In this document: one piece after another, positions 48,745-58,986 of the stretch
Layout: every line of letters starts with the position of its first letter
Position numbering within the stretch: position 1 is the stretch's first letter
From: Volutella citrinella
Lineage: Eukaryota; Ascomycota; Sordariomycetes; Hypocreales; Nectriaceae
Assembly: GCA_034401135.1 (NCBI GenBank)
Contig: JAWZSP010000005.1
Location: 1,736,001 to 1,800,000 of the forward strand
Direction of reading: 5' to 3'
DNA length: 64,000 bases
Made by a program: the position numbers and the translations under genes
The notes under the pieces: model-generated
What the model saw: the letters and a program-made list of their open reading frames with translations, nothing else
The model's database searches: none
Told to the model about the DNA's origin: nothing

Positions 48745-49373
48745 ATGGAATTTCAAGCGGCATCTCGGCGGACTTCTCAGGTCGGCATAAAATTACTCCT
48801 TCTTTCGACTTCGGAACTGGATTCACGACATACGAGAGAGAGAATAGAGAGACTGTCGCTCCTGGACGGAGGAAAGAACATCGCCATCGTGCTTCTATTA
48901 AACGGGAAAGACGCCATGCTGTGTTTCTCCAAGCTGCAATCCGAGTTCGTGACTCGAAGAACGCATGTCAAGGGGTCATTGGCTTTGCTAAATTATGGGG
49001 CAGTTTACTTAGCGGACCTGCCATACCTCTCATCCCAGTCTACTCAGCGAAAGACTTGCCAGCCTGCATCGATGCTTTACACCAACACTGGGGGACTCCT
49101 GCAGAATTGGATGAGTCAAGGGAGGCGAGTATGACCCGAGAGCTTGTCCACCATTGCACTCGCAGTAAACCATTATCGCGGGATCATGTCAACCTGCTGA
49201 TGGGCATCACAACTGGCTTCAAGGATCTGGCGAATGCTGTTGGCAAGGCGGAGGCTGTGCTGACACTCAAGGATTATCTGGGAGACAAAGACGGTGACGG
49301 AATAATCTCCTTTCTGACAACGGCACCAGCGCCAGTGGACTGCAGAGGTCTAACTAAAGGCCAAATGTTGTGA
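48745..49373 (+). CDS. Uncharacterised protein, two exons, predicted alpha/beta
   Basis: Exons 48745-48944 and 49004-49373 give 189 residues. The reading frame shifts between the two halves, and a 59-bp intron with a weak GTTCGT donor, a GCTAAAT branch site and a CAG acceptor restores it. The joined sequence reads FSKLQSDLLSGPAIPLIPVY across the junction, which looks like one continuous domain. Hydrophobic strands (IKLLLLST, NIAIVLLLN, IPLIPVYS) alternate with polar helical stretches, suggesting an alpha/beta fold. No catalytic motif, signal peptide or membrane segment is seen. I do not recognise a named family. Without the intron the gene would look frameshifted, so a pseudogene remains possible but less likely. 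Confidence 0.6.
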
Positions 49374-52340
49374 CTTGCTGGGCTGTCAATGTGATTCGCA
49401 ACGGCCAAGCCAGGATGGGCAGATGGGCCAGAGAAATCTTCCGAGTTTGGCACGTTTCTCGCCCGAGCCACGTGAACGCAGCAAGAAATCGACTAAACCA
49501 TCAACTGATGAGGCCGTGGCCCGTCCGATGAGCTTACGCAGGGTCGATCATCTACCAGTGGCAAAGGGTATAATCCTGGGCAGAGAGCGCTTGGGTGGGG
49601 CAATGGCTGGGATGGCCTCAAGGTCGACTGTTAGCCGAAGACGATGGCACCTGCAGCTTAATTGAATGCATACCCTGTTTGGAGAAGGCACAAACTAAAG
49701 AGAGCAAAAGACTGATGCTCAATTGGCACAGCTGAGTCGTGTTTTTAGAAGCAATCCCTGCTTCCAGAGGAGCCGTGATATGGAGTGGCGGGATATCACT
49801 GACAGCTGGCCAATGAGCGGCCTCCTCTTGCCGCCGACGTTGATGTCGTGAATATGCACTAATGCCGCCCAGGCACCTAAGGTCGCTCTTTGCGAGGTCC
49901 GTCCCTGGGTCGTCGAACGAGCCGAGGGTTCTGTCTGCCGCTAGAGGGAAACAAATCACACATTCGACAATGGGTATTATTCGTCAATGCAGGCGGGCGA
50001 CGGTGAGAAACAAAGCTATTGATCTTGGCGAGCCTTTGTGAGCTGTTGCTATCACTGCTAGCACTTGGCGAGGGACCCGGGAGTTTGTGACTTCAAACCC
50101 TCGCCGACTACCTTGGTACAGGCGCAGTAGGTGGCCTGGGCCTCGTACCGGCCACCACAGCCCATTGAGAATCCCATCGGCTGCTGATGTTGGACTACGG
50201 CGGCAATCAAAACGGTGCAGGTCACAGACGGATCGCGGCCGGTCCAGGACATGGAGCTCGGAAGGTCTGCGCGCGAGCGCGGGTCGGCGTTTGAGATCGA
50301 GACAAGCGCTCATGGACGGCTTCAGTCAGTCACAGATGCATTCCCCCAACAAGGAACGCCCCGGGTGGCGGGATGTGGTGCGTGGACTCAGTGATGGGAT
50401 GCATTGGCAGCCGGGTGCTGACTGTCCGCGTCCTGGCAGTGGCACAGGTGACGGGCGGGCGGCTAAAAAAAGATCGAGGCAGCGGGGCATGTGGGCAGGG
50501 ATCCCTCGCAGCCTGGACAACGGGTTGAGTTGCGGTGTCTTACGCAGTACGGTGGTTCAAGCAGCGCGCACGAATCGAACGCATCGCCAACGGCGGCCGC
50601 GCCCACAAAGAAGAAGAAAAAACAAAGGTAACCCGTAGGCGACTTGCGGCTGTCGAAACTGGGTGAAGCAAGAAAAAGCGGACACACGACGGCGGCCTCT
50701 GGGCGGAAACGTGAGCAAAACGCGGCAGAAACGAGATGAGACGCGGGCGAGACGCCTGCGTTGTAGGCTGGCATTGGGCGGGCTGGAGATGGGCTCTATC
50801 GCCTTGGCGGGACCAAGGGCTTGAACTTGGCCTTGCAAGGGCATCGGGCCATTCTTTTAGTGCTCGTGCGTGTGCGGCGCTGTTCATCAGCTGTCTGTAA
50901 TCGCGCCGCCAGGTGGTCGATTGCACAGGCTCCCATTTCGACATCAACCTGCGAGGTGATGTTGCGTGCGTGCGTGCCTTCGGGCGCCAAAAGCGCACCG
51001 GGGGGCATTTAGACTCGTGCTTGGGGCCTGCAGCGCTCCCGGGGGGCTCCCCTGTGAATGCGACCCCGAGGCGGCCCCACACGGCACGGCAAGCGTCGTC
51101 ATTGGCCTCACGTCCACTGTCTAACCGCCGGGTCGTCACCAATCACCAGCCCCCGCACGCCGGGCAACAGGCCAACGGCCCAATTGTCGAGGCCGAGGAG
51201 GCGTTAACACGTCCAGGACGGCCAATCGCAGCGGTCAACGGCCTTTCCAAGATGGTCGCCAAGATGGGGGCCCCCTCCGATCCGATGTGTGACCTCTCTT
51301 GCGGCGGCGCTGGCAGTAGCCTCTGCCACTGTCCCCAGTCATGGCCCCAGTGCCCGCCCAACCGTCCCCCCGATGCGCCCTGCTCCCCGCCATCCAGAGC
51401 GCAAACCAACACGCCATCAGCGACCATGCACCAGCTCACCGTCCTGCGTCTGCACCTGGGCACTTTCTGTCCACCGCTATGCACATCCCCACGCCACACC
51501 CCCCCTCGGGGCCTCGACGCCGGGCGGCTGTTGATGCGTGTGGTGGCTCCATGTCCCGTCCGTTCTCTGCGCCATGCGTCTGCTTGCTTGCATCTCGCTC
51601 TGAGACCCTCTCCTACCCCCCGGCCTCCCGTCTCATTCTTAAAACTCGCCTTGCCGCCACCACCCCGCGACTAACAGCCTCCTGCTCTTGTTGCCTCAGC
51701 ACCGCTTACACCCTGCCTGTGTGATCGACGACCAACAGTCTCATCCCTGCGACGTCGACGGCTTCACGCCAACAACCTCCGACTGCACCATACCTCACCC
51801 AAGTCTCACCTTGTACATAACGCTGCTCGGCTCTCGTCCCTTCCGTAGCTGCGACCAGCTACCTGCAACCCCTCAGCACCGGATAGCCTTCAGATGTCGC
51901 CCGGATGCCCTCAGCCGTCATAGACCAAATCGTCAGAACCTGGATTTCAGAATTAGCTCCCTCGGCTTCGCGTTTCACCACCCAAAGCCTCGTTTGATTG
52001 ACCGGCTCTTCGCCCTTCAGGCACGGCTCTGCCCTTCGGGGAGTTGCCCTGCCACACCAGACATCACCCTCCGACGCCTTCTATAATTGAACGGCTTCCG
52101 CCTCGCCTATCCGTCTTCCAGTTGCTCTCGCTCCACAGCAGGTCTGGTTACCTGTTCGTCACCCCACACAACTTCTACCCCATTCCCGGGATTGAGCAAC
52201 TATTACTCGCAAGGAAGACAGCAGCCTGGCGTTGCTTGACCGCAAGGAAAACACACAACAACAAAAAGGATATCCATCACCCCTGCTTTAACGACCCCGA
52301 AGGATTAATCTGGGCTTCACGAAAAAAAGAACTTGTCATC
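49374..52340. other. Gene-free stretch of about 3 kb
   Basis: No coding region could be supported. The GC-rich part at 50450-51700 gives overlapping open frames on both strands with low-complexity translations. From about 51330 to 52340 the plus strand is C/T-rich, as expected for the promoter and leader of the membrane protein gene starting at 52341. Confidence 0.55.
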
Positions 52341-52902
52341 ATGGGAAGATTAATTAAGAACCACTTGGCTCGCCTCATTATCCTGACGGCTGCGACTTGT
52401 AAGTCTGACTCGACAAGATTCCACTTGTTCTTGGATGGCCAACTAACATAATTGCGCAGACCAAGTGCTGGCCTCTATCGAATGCTTCATCTGGCCCAAG
52501 ATCTTCTGGGACTTCTTGACTAGAAGCCTGGACGGCGCAGTGAGGCCGATACCGATCCTGCAGGTGATAAACCTGGTCCTGGGACTCGGCATGATTGCCC
52601 TCGAGTGGCCCCTGGGCTTCATCGCCGGATCAGCCGCCCACCGATCCCTCGAAGTCCGGCTCGCCGTCCTCCCCCTCACCGCCCTGGCCGCGGCCCTCAT
52701 CTACCAAGGCACCAACGCGGCCATCTACTACGTTATCGGCATGGTCATTTACTTCTGGGCGTACAGCGAGGGCGAGGTAAGCACTTGGGTCATTCTCCAC
52801 AGTGAAGCTGCACAGTTGGCTAACATTTGCACGCAGATTATTTGCGCCAAGGCCTGGACGCTGCCAAACCGTGGGCGAAGCGGCGGCGCCGTTCGTGTCT
52901 AG
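52341..52902 (+). CDS. DUF7727-like small integral membrane protein
   Basis: Exons 52341-52398, 52460-52776 and 52837-52902 give 146 residues. Both introns carry CTAAC/CTAACA branch sites and keep phase. Four hydrophobic segments are visible: the N-terminal one (ARLIILTAATYQVLASI), IPILQVINLVLGLGMIALEW, LAVLPLTALAAALIYQ, and IYYVIGMVIYFWAY. Conserved-looking loops include WPKIFWDFLT, LDGAV and WPLGFIAGS. A short tail, IICAKAWTLPNRG, follows. Very similar small proteins with this start (MGRLIKNH) and tail are widespread in filamentous ascomycetes; their function is not known. The ATG is preceded by an A-rich leader. Confidence 0.85.
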
Positions 52903-54097
52903 TGCTCACGACCCTCGCCGCCTGGGCTGCGGCCCTACCTACGGAAAAGTCTCCAATTTCGAGGAGCCGGCCCGTACATACACACACTCCTTAGAACAGG
53001 AAAGATCCTGGGCGACGTCTTTCCGCTGTATATACACATCGCCAAGCATTAAGCGCGGATCGGTTGCCTTTCAATGATATCCTATGTTGCAAACTAGTCT
53101 CATGTCTTTGTCTTTTTATTTTCATCTTTTTATCTTTATCTTTATTCATTTTTTTTTTTATAGCATACATCCTTCATCTCCGCATGGAGACGGGATGCAA
53201 GAGTGGAGTTGAGGGCGCCCTGTGGAAGGGAGAGGAGAGGTTTTCTGTGTACGATGTGCAAAAGCCAGCAGCCGAGACGACGCGGAGAACTCATCTTAGA
53301 CGACAACAAAGGGGTAGAGATGGATGCCACAGGCCTTTCTGCCAAGCACGGAGCCGTTGGCAGAACTGGGTCGTCCCCGACCAATGCTCTTTCAGAATAG
53401 CATGGCCGCCTGGAGCCTTAATTCAAATAAAGAATAAATAAAAAAAAGAATGTGCCCCATGGTGCAGGTTGCCCCCTCTTACTACCACACGACACATTCG
53501 AACGCCTGTAGGGCTTGTCGGCTTCGTTGACTCCTATGCTTCCGTACCGGCAAGGGGGTGACCCGAAACGGCCAGAGTCGGATCGACATGTCAGACCCAG
53601 CGATGGCCCATCATGTTTGAGCCCCTCAGTTTCGAAAAAGCTCTGGAAGGATAAACGAGGAACTAAGCATGCCGCAAGCAATGCATGATGTCAATGAGTA
53701 CCGTAGTTAGATAAGGTGAGTAGCCAGGTGGTTAGCCAGGGGCCCACCAGCCAGATCATGATGTCTAGATCATGATGTGGGTCAGTGGAGCATCAACGAC
53801 GTCACGAGATCAATGTGGACTACAGCAAACACGGAATTCAACCATGGAATGGAATTTTGGGGGGACCCGAGTGTATTTCAGCTCATTTTCCAGAGCAATC
53901 ATCCTTGAAACAAGTTGATTCTAGGTCAACCCCAACAACCATTCGTAGAGCCGTCTATTGCGTGCTCCGCTGGCCAAGGCTCCATATTGGTTTGGTCCTC
54001 GTCGTAACGCCCATGTCACAAATGTCATGGAGACCTAATCCCCGAAATCCCAACGCAAATGAACATCAGTTGTCATAACCAGATAAGTTGTGTGCGC
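52903..54097. other. Convergent gene-free stretch with T-rich 3' region
   Basis: About 1.2 kb between facing stops. A T-rich tract at about 53105-53161 and an A-rich AATAAA-like tract at about 53422-53450 look like 3'-end or transcription-stop signals. A direct repeat of TAGATCATGATGT-like sequence occurs near 53752-53777. No gene is seen. Confidence 0.5.
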
Positions 54098-54608
54098 TTA
54101 GTGGGCGACCATGGGTCCCATGGAGTCGTTCTTGACTCCCTGTCGCGCGTGCATCTGTGGGAGTTGGGTCAGCAGTCATTTCAGGGAAGGGAGAAAGGGC
54201 GAAGGGCCTGCAGGATGCACTCACCTCCATGGTCTTCAGGGTACCTCTCTCCAGGATCTCCTTGATGATATCATCTACATTCGTTTTTCCAAACTCGGCA
54301 TCGAGGATGGCATTTGAAGCCGTGTCCATGGTGCCCTGGGCTCCTTGCCTGAGATAGCAGCCAATGTTAGCCAACAATTGATACGATTTGCATTTCCACC
54401 GCTAGCAGTGAAGCATGGTAGCGAGATTGGCGGGGTCGGCCTACCCGTGAGTGACAAAGATCTGAAAGGATGACACGAAGTGGGCCATTGGCACCGACTT
54501 GTCGTTCAGCCACTTCTTGTACAAATCAGAGTCATCGACGACGACGAGGAAATCCTCATTGTTGCCCTTGAAGTGGATCTTGGACTGGGTAGATTCGCCG
54601 CGAACCAT
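54098..54608 (-). CDS. RTC3: RTC3-like SBDS-domain protein
   Basis: Exons 54608-54445, 54348-54225 and 54154-54098 give 114 residues, all in phase. The protein matches the short SBDS N-terminal-domain family typified by yeast Rtc3, implicated in RNA metabolism and stress response. Diagnostic segments are HFKGNNEDFLVVVDD near residues 12-26, VPMAHFVSSFQIFVTH near 39-54, GAQGTMDTAS near 57-66 and EFGKTNVDDIIKEILERG. The length agrees with the family; full SBDS/Sdo1 proteins are about twice as long, so this is the short paralogue rather than the ribosome-maturation factor. The leader on the minus strand is C/T-rich, and an ACGTC array lies about 540-580 bp upstream. Confidence 0.9.
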
Positions 54609-55712
54609 GGTGACGGTGTGGAAATTAAGGTTGCGAGGGTAGTTTTGGTGAAGTGATGTGTGTCGTGTGACGTGACGAGAGTCGCTGTCTTCTTGGAGCT
54701 TGCAGGAGAGTGAGGAATGCTGAGATGAAGTTCGTGTGCGGTTGAAGAGTGGAAATGGAGAAGATGTTGGTGTATGAGTGTGGAAGATGAACTGGGATTG
54801 CTTGATTGATGAGAGGAAAGAAAGGAAAGATTAGTGAGGGGAAGGTGCGAAGCGAAGGTTTAAAAGCAGCTCGCCGAGCCGTGAGGGGAGCTCTCGTCCT
54901 GGTGGTAGCGTGCGGGAAGCTACGTCATTGCCGTCATCAGTACCAGATTCACAAGGCAAGCCCTCGAGCTGCGGTGGCTTCGTTGTTTCCCCCATGTATT
55001 GGTGCCCCGCTCCACTCCCGTCATAGTACCTGGTACTTTAATTACAGCCCAGCCATGGCAATGAACTGAGCGGCCAACTGAGGGAGGAGAGCTGGCAGAA
55101 GTGGTAACAAGACAGCCCCACTACGTTCCTGCATGCGAAGCCACATAGACGTCACTCTTTGACGTCCACTTACGTCCTCTTACGTCCACATCCAGCCATC
55201 TCGCCATGGAGCTCGCGTGCGTGGGCACATGCCTGACTCTCAGGCAGTTCGGCCTGGGGCGGCGCAACTTGGCAAAGGCATCGGCCACGTTCCATTGCTT
55301 TCCAAACAAACGCCGGCTCGACTGGTCTGTACAGGGCTGGCCGAGCCACCATTGTCGCTTGGTGGGTATTGAGAATGCCACATGATCAAGACGACTGAAA
55401 GGATCAATCACGTCTCAGACAGGGTTTCTCATTTAATTCAATGGGCTGAGCCTCTGAATGAGTGGCCGAAGCCAGCCGCATTGCAGCGTCAAGTTCTTTG
55501 GAGCTGCTTATATACTATGCGCGAACAAGCTGTGCATTACCATGGATACCAACCCAAGCATACCTATTAGTTGAACACCACCACGACACCTCACGCCCAC
55601 TGCCCACCGCCCACCGCCCACCGCCAACCACCATACCCGTACCCTACCGCCGGCTGCCGCCAAATCACACCTCGATTCGATGCCGACACCGAGCCATCTA
55701 GATGATCCGTCG
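54609..55712. promoter_or_regulatory. RTC3 promoter and 3' end of the RhoGEF gene
   Basis: About 1.1 kb. The first 250 bp read as a pyrimidine-rich leader on the RTC3 strand. A CCCCT stress-element-like word occurs near 54837 on that strand. Four ACGTC words lie at 55149-55186. The end nearest the RhoGEF should be its 3' untranslated region. Confidence 0.4.
55149..55186. promoter_or_regulatory. Array of four ACGTC (CRE half-site-like) motifs
   Basis: ACGTC occurs at 55149-55153, 55162-55166, 55172-55176 and 55182-55186; the last three are spaced exactly 10 bp. ACGTCA-type words are the core of ATF/CREB bZIP sites. The array is upstream of RTC3 in its transcription direction. Function is inferred from the motif only. 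Confidence 0.4.
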
Positions 55713-58700
55713 TCAATGGAAGAGAGCCCTTAGGCCCTGGTGCTTCCCCTCATGCTTGCCGCTCCCAGCTCGTGCCCATCGCCGGCCGATGCTCTTGGCC
55801 CTGCCGGAATCCGCGGGGGCCTCATTCTCCTTCTCCATCGAACGTGACACAGACTTTTCAGAACTGGCAGGCGAGCCAAACCGGAGGCTATTGACTGCCG
55901 AACCCTGCACCAGCGAAAAGCTACTCTTTCGCTCCCCCGTCCCCTTGAGTTCCGCTGAAGGAAGGACCAGAGACATGGTGCTCTTCTGCCCCGCTGCTCC
56001 TCTCATTTCGTAGTCCGCTCTGAGGAGATTGTCCAGTCGAAGAGAAGACTTGGACTCTCGCAACTCAAACAAAAGAGACCCTGCTGTGAAATGGCAACCG
56101 CCATCCGTGCTGCTATCCTGTGTCATTGGTCTCTGGCATGTCTCTTCGGATTCTGTGCTTCCCCTATGTGAAGGTATCTCATCGCTGTACTTGCTGGCCA
56201 CTTGGCCTAACTCTCCGGTAACACACGCTATTTCCTTGTCATAAGACTTTTGGGAGGCGGGACCTGACTTTTTGCTAAAAGAGCCTGTAATGCTGGCCAC
56301 ACTCAGTTTCCTCATCATGGACGAGGCCGAAGATCGGACCATGTGCTCGCTTCGAGACATAGAAGTCATTCCGGGAAATGGGAGGATTTCCCGACTCCAA
56401 ACATCTGCTAAGAGGGCCTCCAGTCGCGCTCGTTCGCTCCGCGCAGGAGAAAACACTGGAACTCGAGGGTTAGTGGCGAGTAGTGACTGTGAGCGGTTGA
56501 TGTTGATGGATGCTGGTGTCCGGCAAGCCATATCCTTTGTCACGCTTGTGTTTTTCAGGATAACCTGACACAGCGGTGATTTGGGCCCGATGGTCGTGGC
56601 ACGGTGTATGGATAATCTGCGAGCGATAGTGCCTTCTCCATGAATCAGACGGCGCGTTTGAAAGGGGGTCAGCCGGGGTGGGTCATACCTGGTCTTCCAA
56701 AAACAGTACCAAGAGATTTGATATCTAGATACAAGGCGTCGTATGTGCTTGAATCTCTCATCTCGGCCCCAGAGTTTGGTGGGCGATCCAGCCTCGCTCG
56801 CCACTCTGATTCTTCTCTCGAGGTACATCCAGTCATGATCAACTCATATAATTGGTGGTCACTCTCAAACACAAGCTTCCAAGAGAATGGTGCTGTATGG
56901 CATTGTATTCCTGAGGTGGTCGTCAATAGGAGCACAGCACTTGTCTGCAAATCTTCAACTGGTAGATGACTCACCTCGGCCATTGTCAACTTCTTCGATT
57001 CTGGTCTTGTTCAGGCTGATGCACGCTTGAATAGTATAGATCGGGTCTACCTTGCTCGCCGCTGCGAGACAGAGAATGTCGCGATAGAGCAGACATGCCA
57101 AATATTGACCATCCACTCCATCCTCGGTTTGCCAGCAAACATGAAGGGCGCCACAAAGCTGTATATGGCCAAAAGAACGAATCTGGTTCTTGGAGGCCGC
57201 GTCTAGTCTCTGCACTAGCATCAGTGCCGTGTCTCAAAAGGAACTTGTGTGTGTGTGTGTGTATAACTTACGCGCTTAGGAAACATGAGGCGATCCTGCA
57301 AGAGCCATGTTTTCTCAAGGGTTGCTTTCATGCGGCCATCATTTGTCGCTCGGTTAATCTCGGCCGTAGCCTCCCGTAGTCGCATCAGCGCGCTTTCTAC
57401 CTCCATATGAGAGTTGGGACAGTCGGAAACAGGCGTGCACTTTAGTAACTCTGCGAACAGAAGTGGGTATTTACACACCCGCTGTATTGGCTGTGTACAC
57501 CAAGGTCAATATCAGTTATTCTGCCCGAGGACGCGTACCTTACCTTGACCAGAAGATCGCCGATAGTGAGTGACTTCTTGGACTTGTCGCCATGGCTACG
57601 CGCAGAGCCTAGAGTTGATGCCAGCGTTTCCAACCCTTTCTGATAGGTCTCCCATTGAGGCATGGCGCGATGGGCAGATGCAACGTCCTTGATCATCATC
57701 TCGTACTTCGCTCCATACTCCTTATATATGAAAAATCGATTCATCTGATATTTGTTAGCGACGATACTGGGGCACGGGTTCCAGGACGGTATCTTGCCTT
57801 AGCGTAACACCAGTTTACATACCTTTTTGCTGAAGATTTTGGCCACTTCGGCAGCAATTTGAGGGTCTGACATCATGCTAGGAATTTCATGGAGCCACGG
57901 CGTCCCATGGCCATTCTCAGGAACGGCGTCCAGGCTCCACCATCGTCTGTGCCCTTTTTCTGGAACTGCAGACTTTGTGAGGGATGGACGATTTTCAAGT
58001 TGCGTATACTCTGAGTGAGGAATAATTCGGTGGAGATCACCAAGCAGCTCCTCGTGAAGTTCAACTATTTCAGTCAGATTTCTGTTGATCGAGGACCGCA
58101 TTCTCATAGGCAGAGTGGGAAGTGAGGCGAGAATGGTGATGTAGACCTACGGGAGGTCAGCGGAGAGCGAGGGAACGATGTGTTCCGGGGAGCCTACATT
58201 CATCAAAAACCGAACATCGCCGATGTAGCTTTCCTCTGTGTGGATGAGCTCTTCGAGGACTTTTCTGCGCTTGAGGGAACGATGGGCGGCAGCAGTATCG
58301 GATGCGGGCAATCTCTCTGATGCTACACTATCCTCAGAGAAACGCGGACCCGAGAGGGAGCCTCGGCTGCTACGGTCGGTTTGCGACGGGTATTGTGATC
58401 GAGCGCGGTGACGACGTGACCGAGTGACAACGCTTGCACTGGCAAGACTGATACTGGCGCTCTGAACGGCAGAAACAAACCCAAACGAAGAACCCGATGA
58501 TTTGCGGTGACGGAGCTTGTTTCGTAATGACATCCGTGAAGAATCCGTGACGTCTCCATGGCCCAGTCCAGATGATGGCGAAAGGGCTGTTGGATTGTGG
58601 GTGGCCCGTCGACGAAGTGAGTTCATCCATTTGTGGAACGGACCCTTCCTAGTAGCCGAGGCATGAGCATCACTGAAGGGCAGGTCGTAGTACTCGAAGG

Positions 58701-58986
58701 TTATGCGAGTCAACGGAGAGGGCGAATCACCAGGGTAAGGCGTTATCTCGGAACCGTAGCCCTGCGTGTCGATGCTGTCTAGCGTTGTGAGAGCTTCGAT
58801 GCCCTCGAGATGGAGGCTATCCAGCTCGGACGCGAGATCGATCTGGTCGAAAGAGTCGGCATCTTGGCCAGGGTTCGTTCCAAGAAGAGGTTCAGGGCCC
58901 ACAGACGGCCAGGCAGGGTCTCCTGGCCCTAGGATAGAGCTGGCGCGAGGACATGGTGATATGGATGGTGCATCGACGAGGGCCAT
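55713..58986 (-). CDS. RhoGEF (Dbl-homology) protein, seven exons
   Basis: Exons 58986-58198, 58146-57823, 57744-57544, 57490-57272, 57209-56975, 56910-56689 and 56632-55713 give 969 residues; all phases fit. DH proteins load GTP onto Rho GTPases at the membrane. The first 235 residues are Ser-rich and probably disordered. The DH domain spans about 240-475, beginning KRRKVLEELIHTEESYIGDV and including LVKPIQRVCKYPLLFAELL, the conserved helix that contacts the GTPase. A PH-like region follows, about 500-660, with segments GHIQLCGALHVCW and FSWKLVFESDHQLYELI. The C-terminal 250 residues are Ser-rich and low in complexity. The start at 58986 is the first sensible ATG. Which Rho is the substrate cannot be told from sequence. 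Intron 4 carries an AC repeat near its donor. Confidence 0.87.
57247..57262. repeat. GT/AC dinucleotide microsatellite in RhoGEF intron 4
   Basis: Eight GT units on the plus strand, read as AC on the coding strand, starting about ten bases downstream of the GTAAGT donor of intron 4. Confidence 0.9.

Noticed and set aside
48745..49373. Pseudogene with a frameshift
   Set aside because: A phase-correct intron explains the frame change and yields a continuous domain-like sequence; no other lesions are present.
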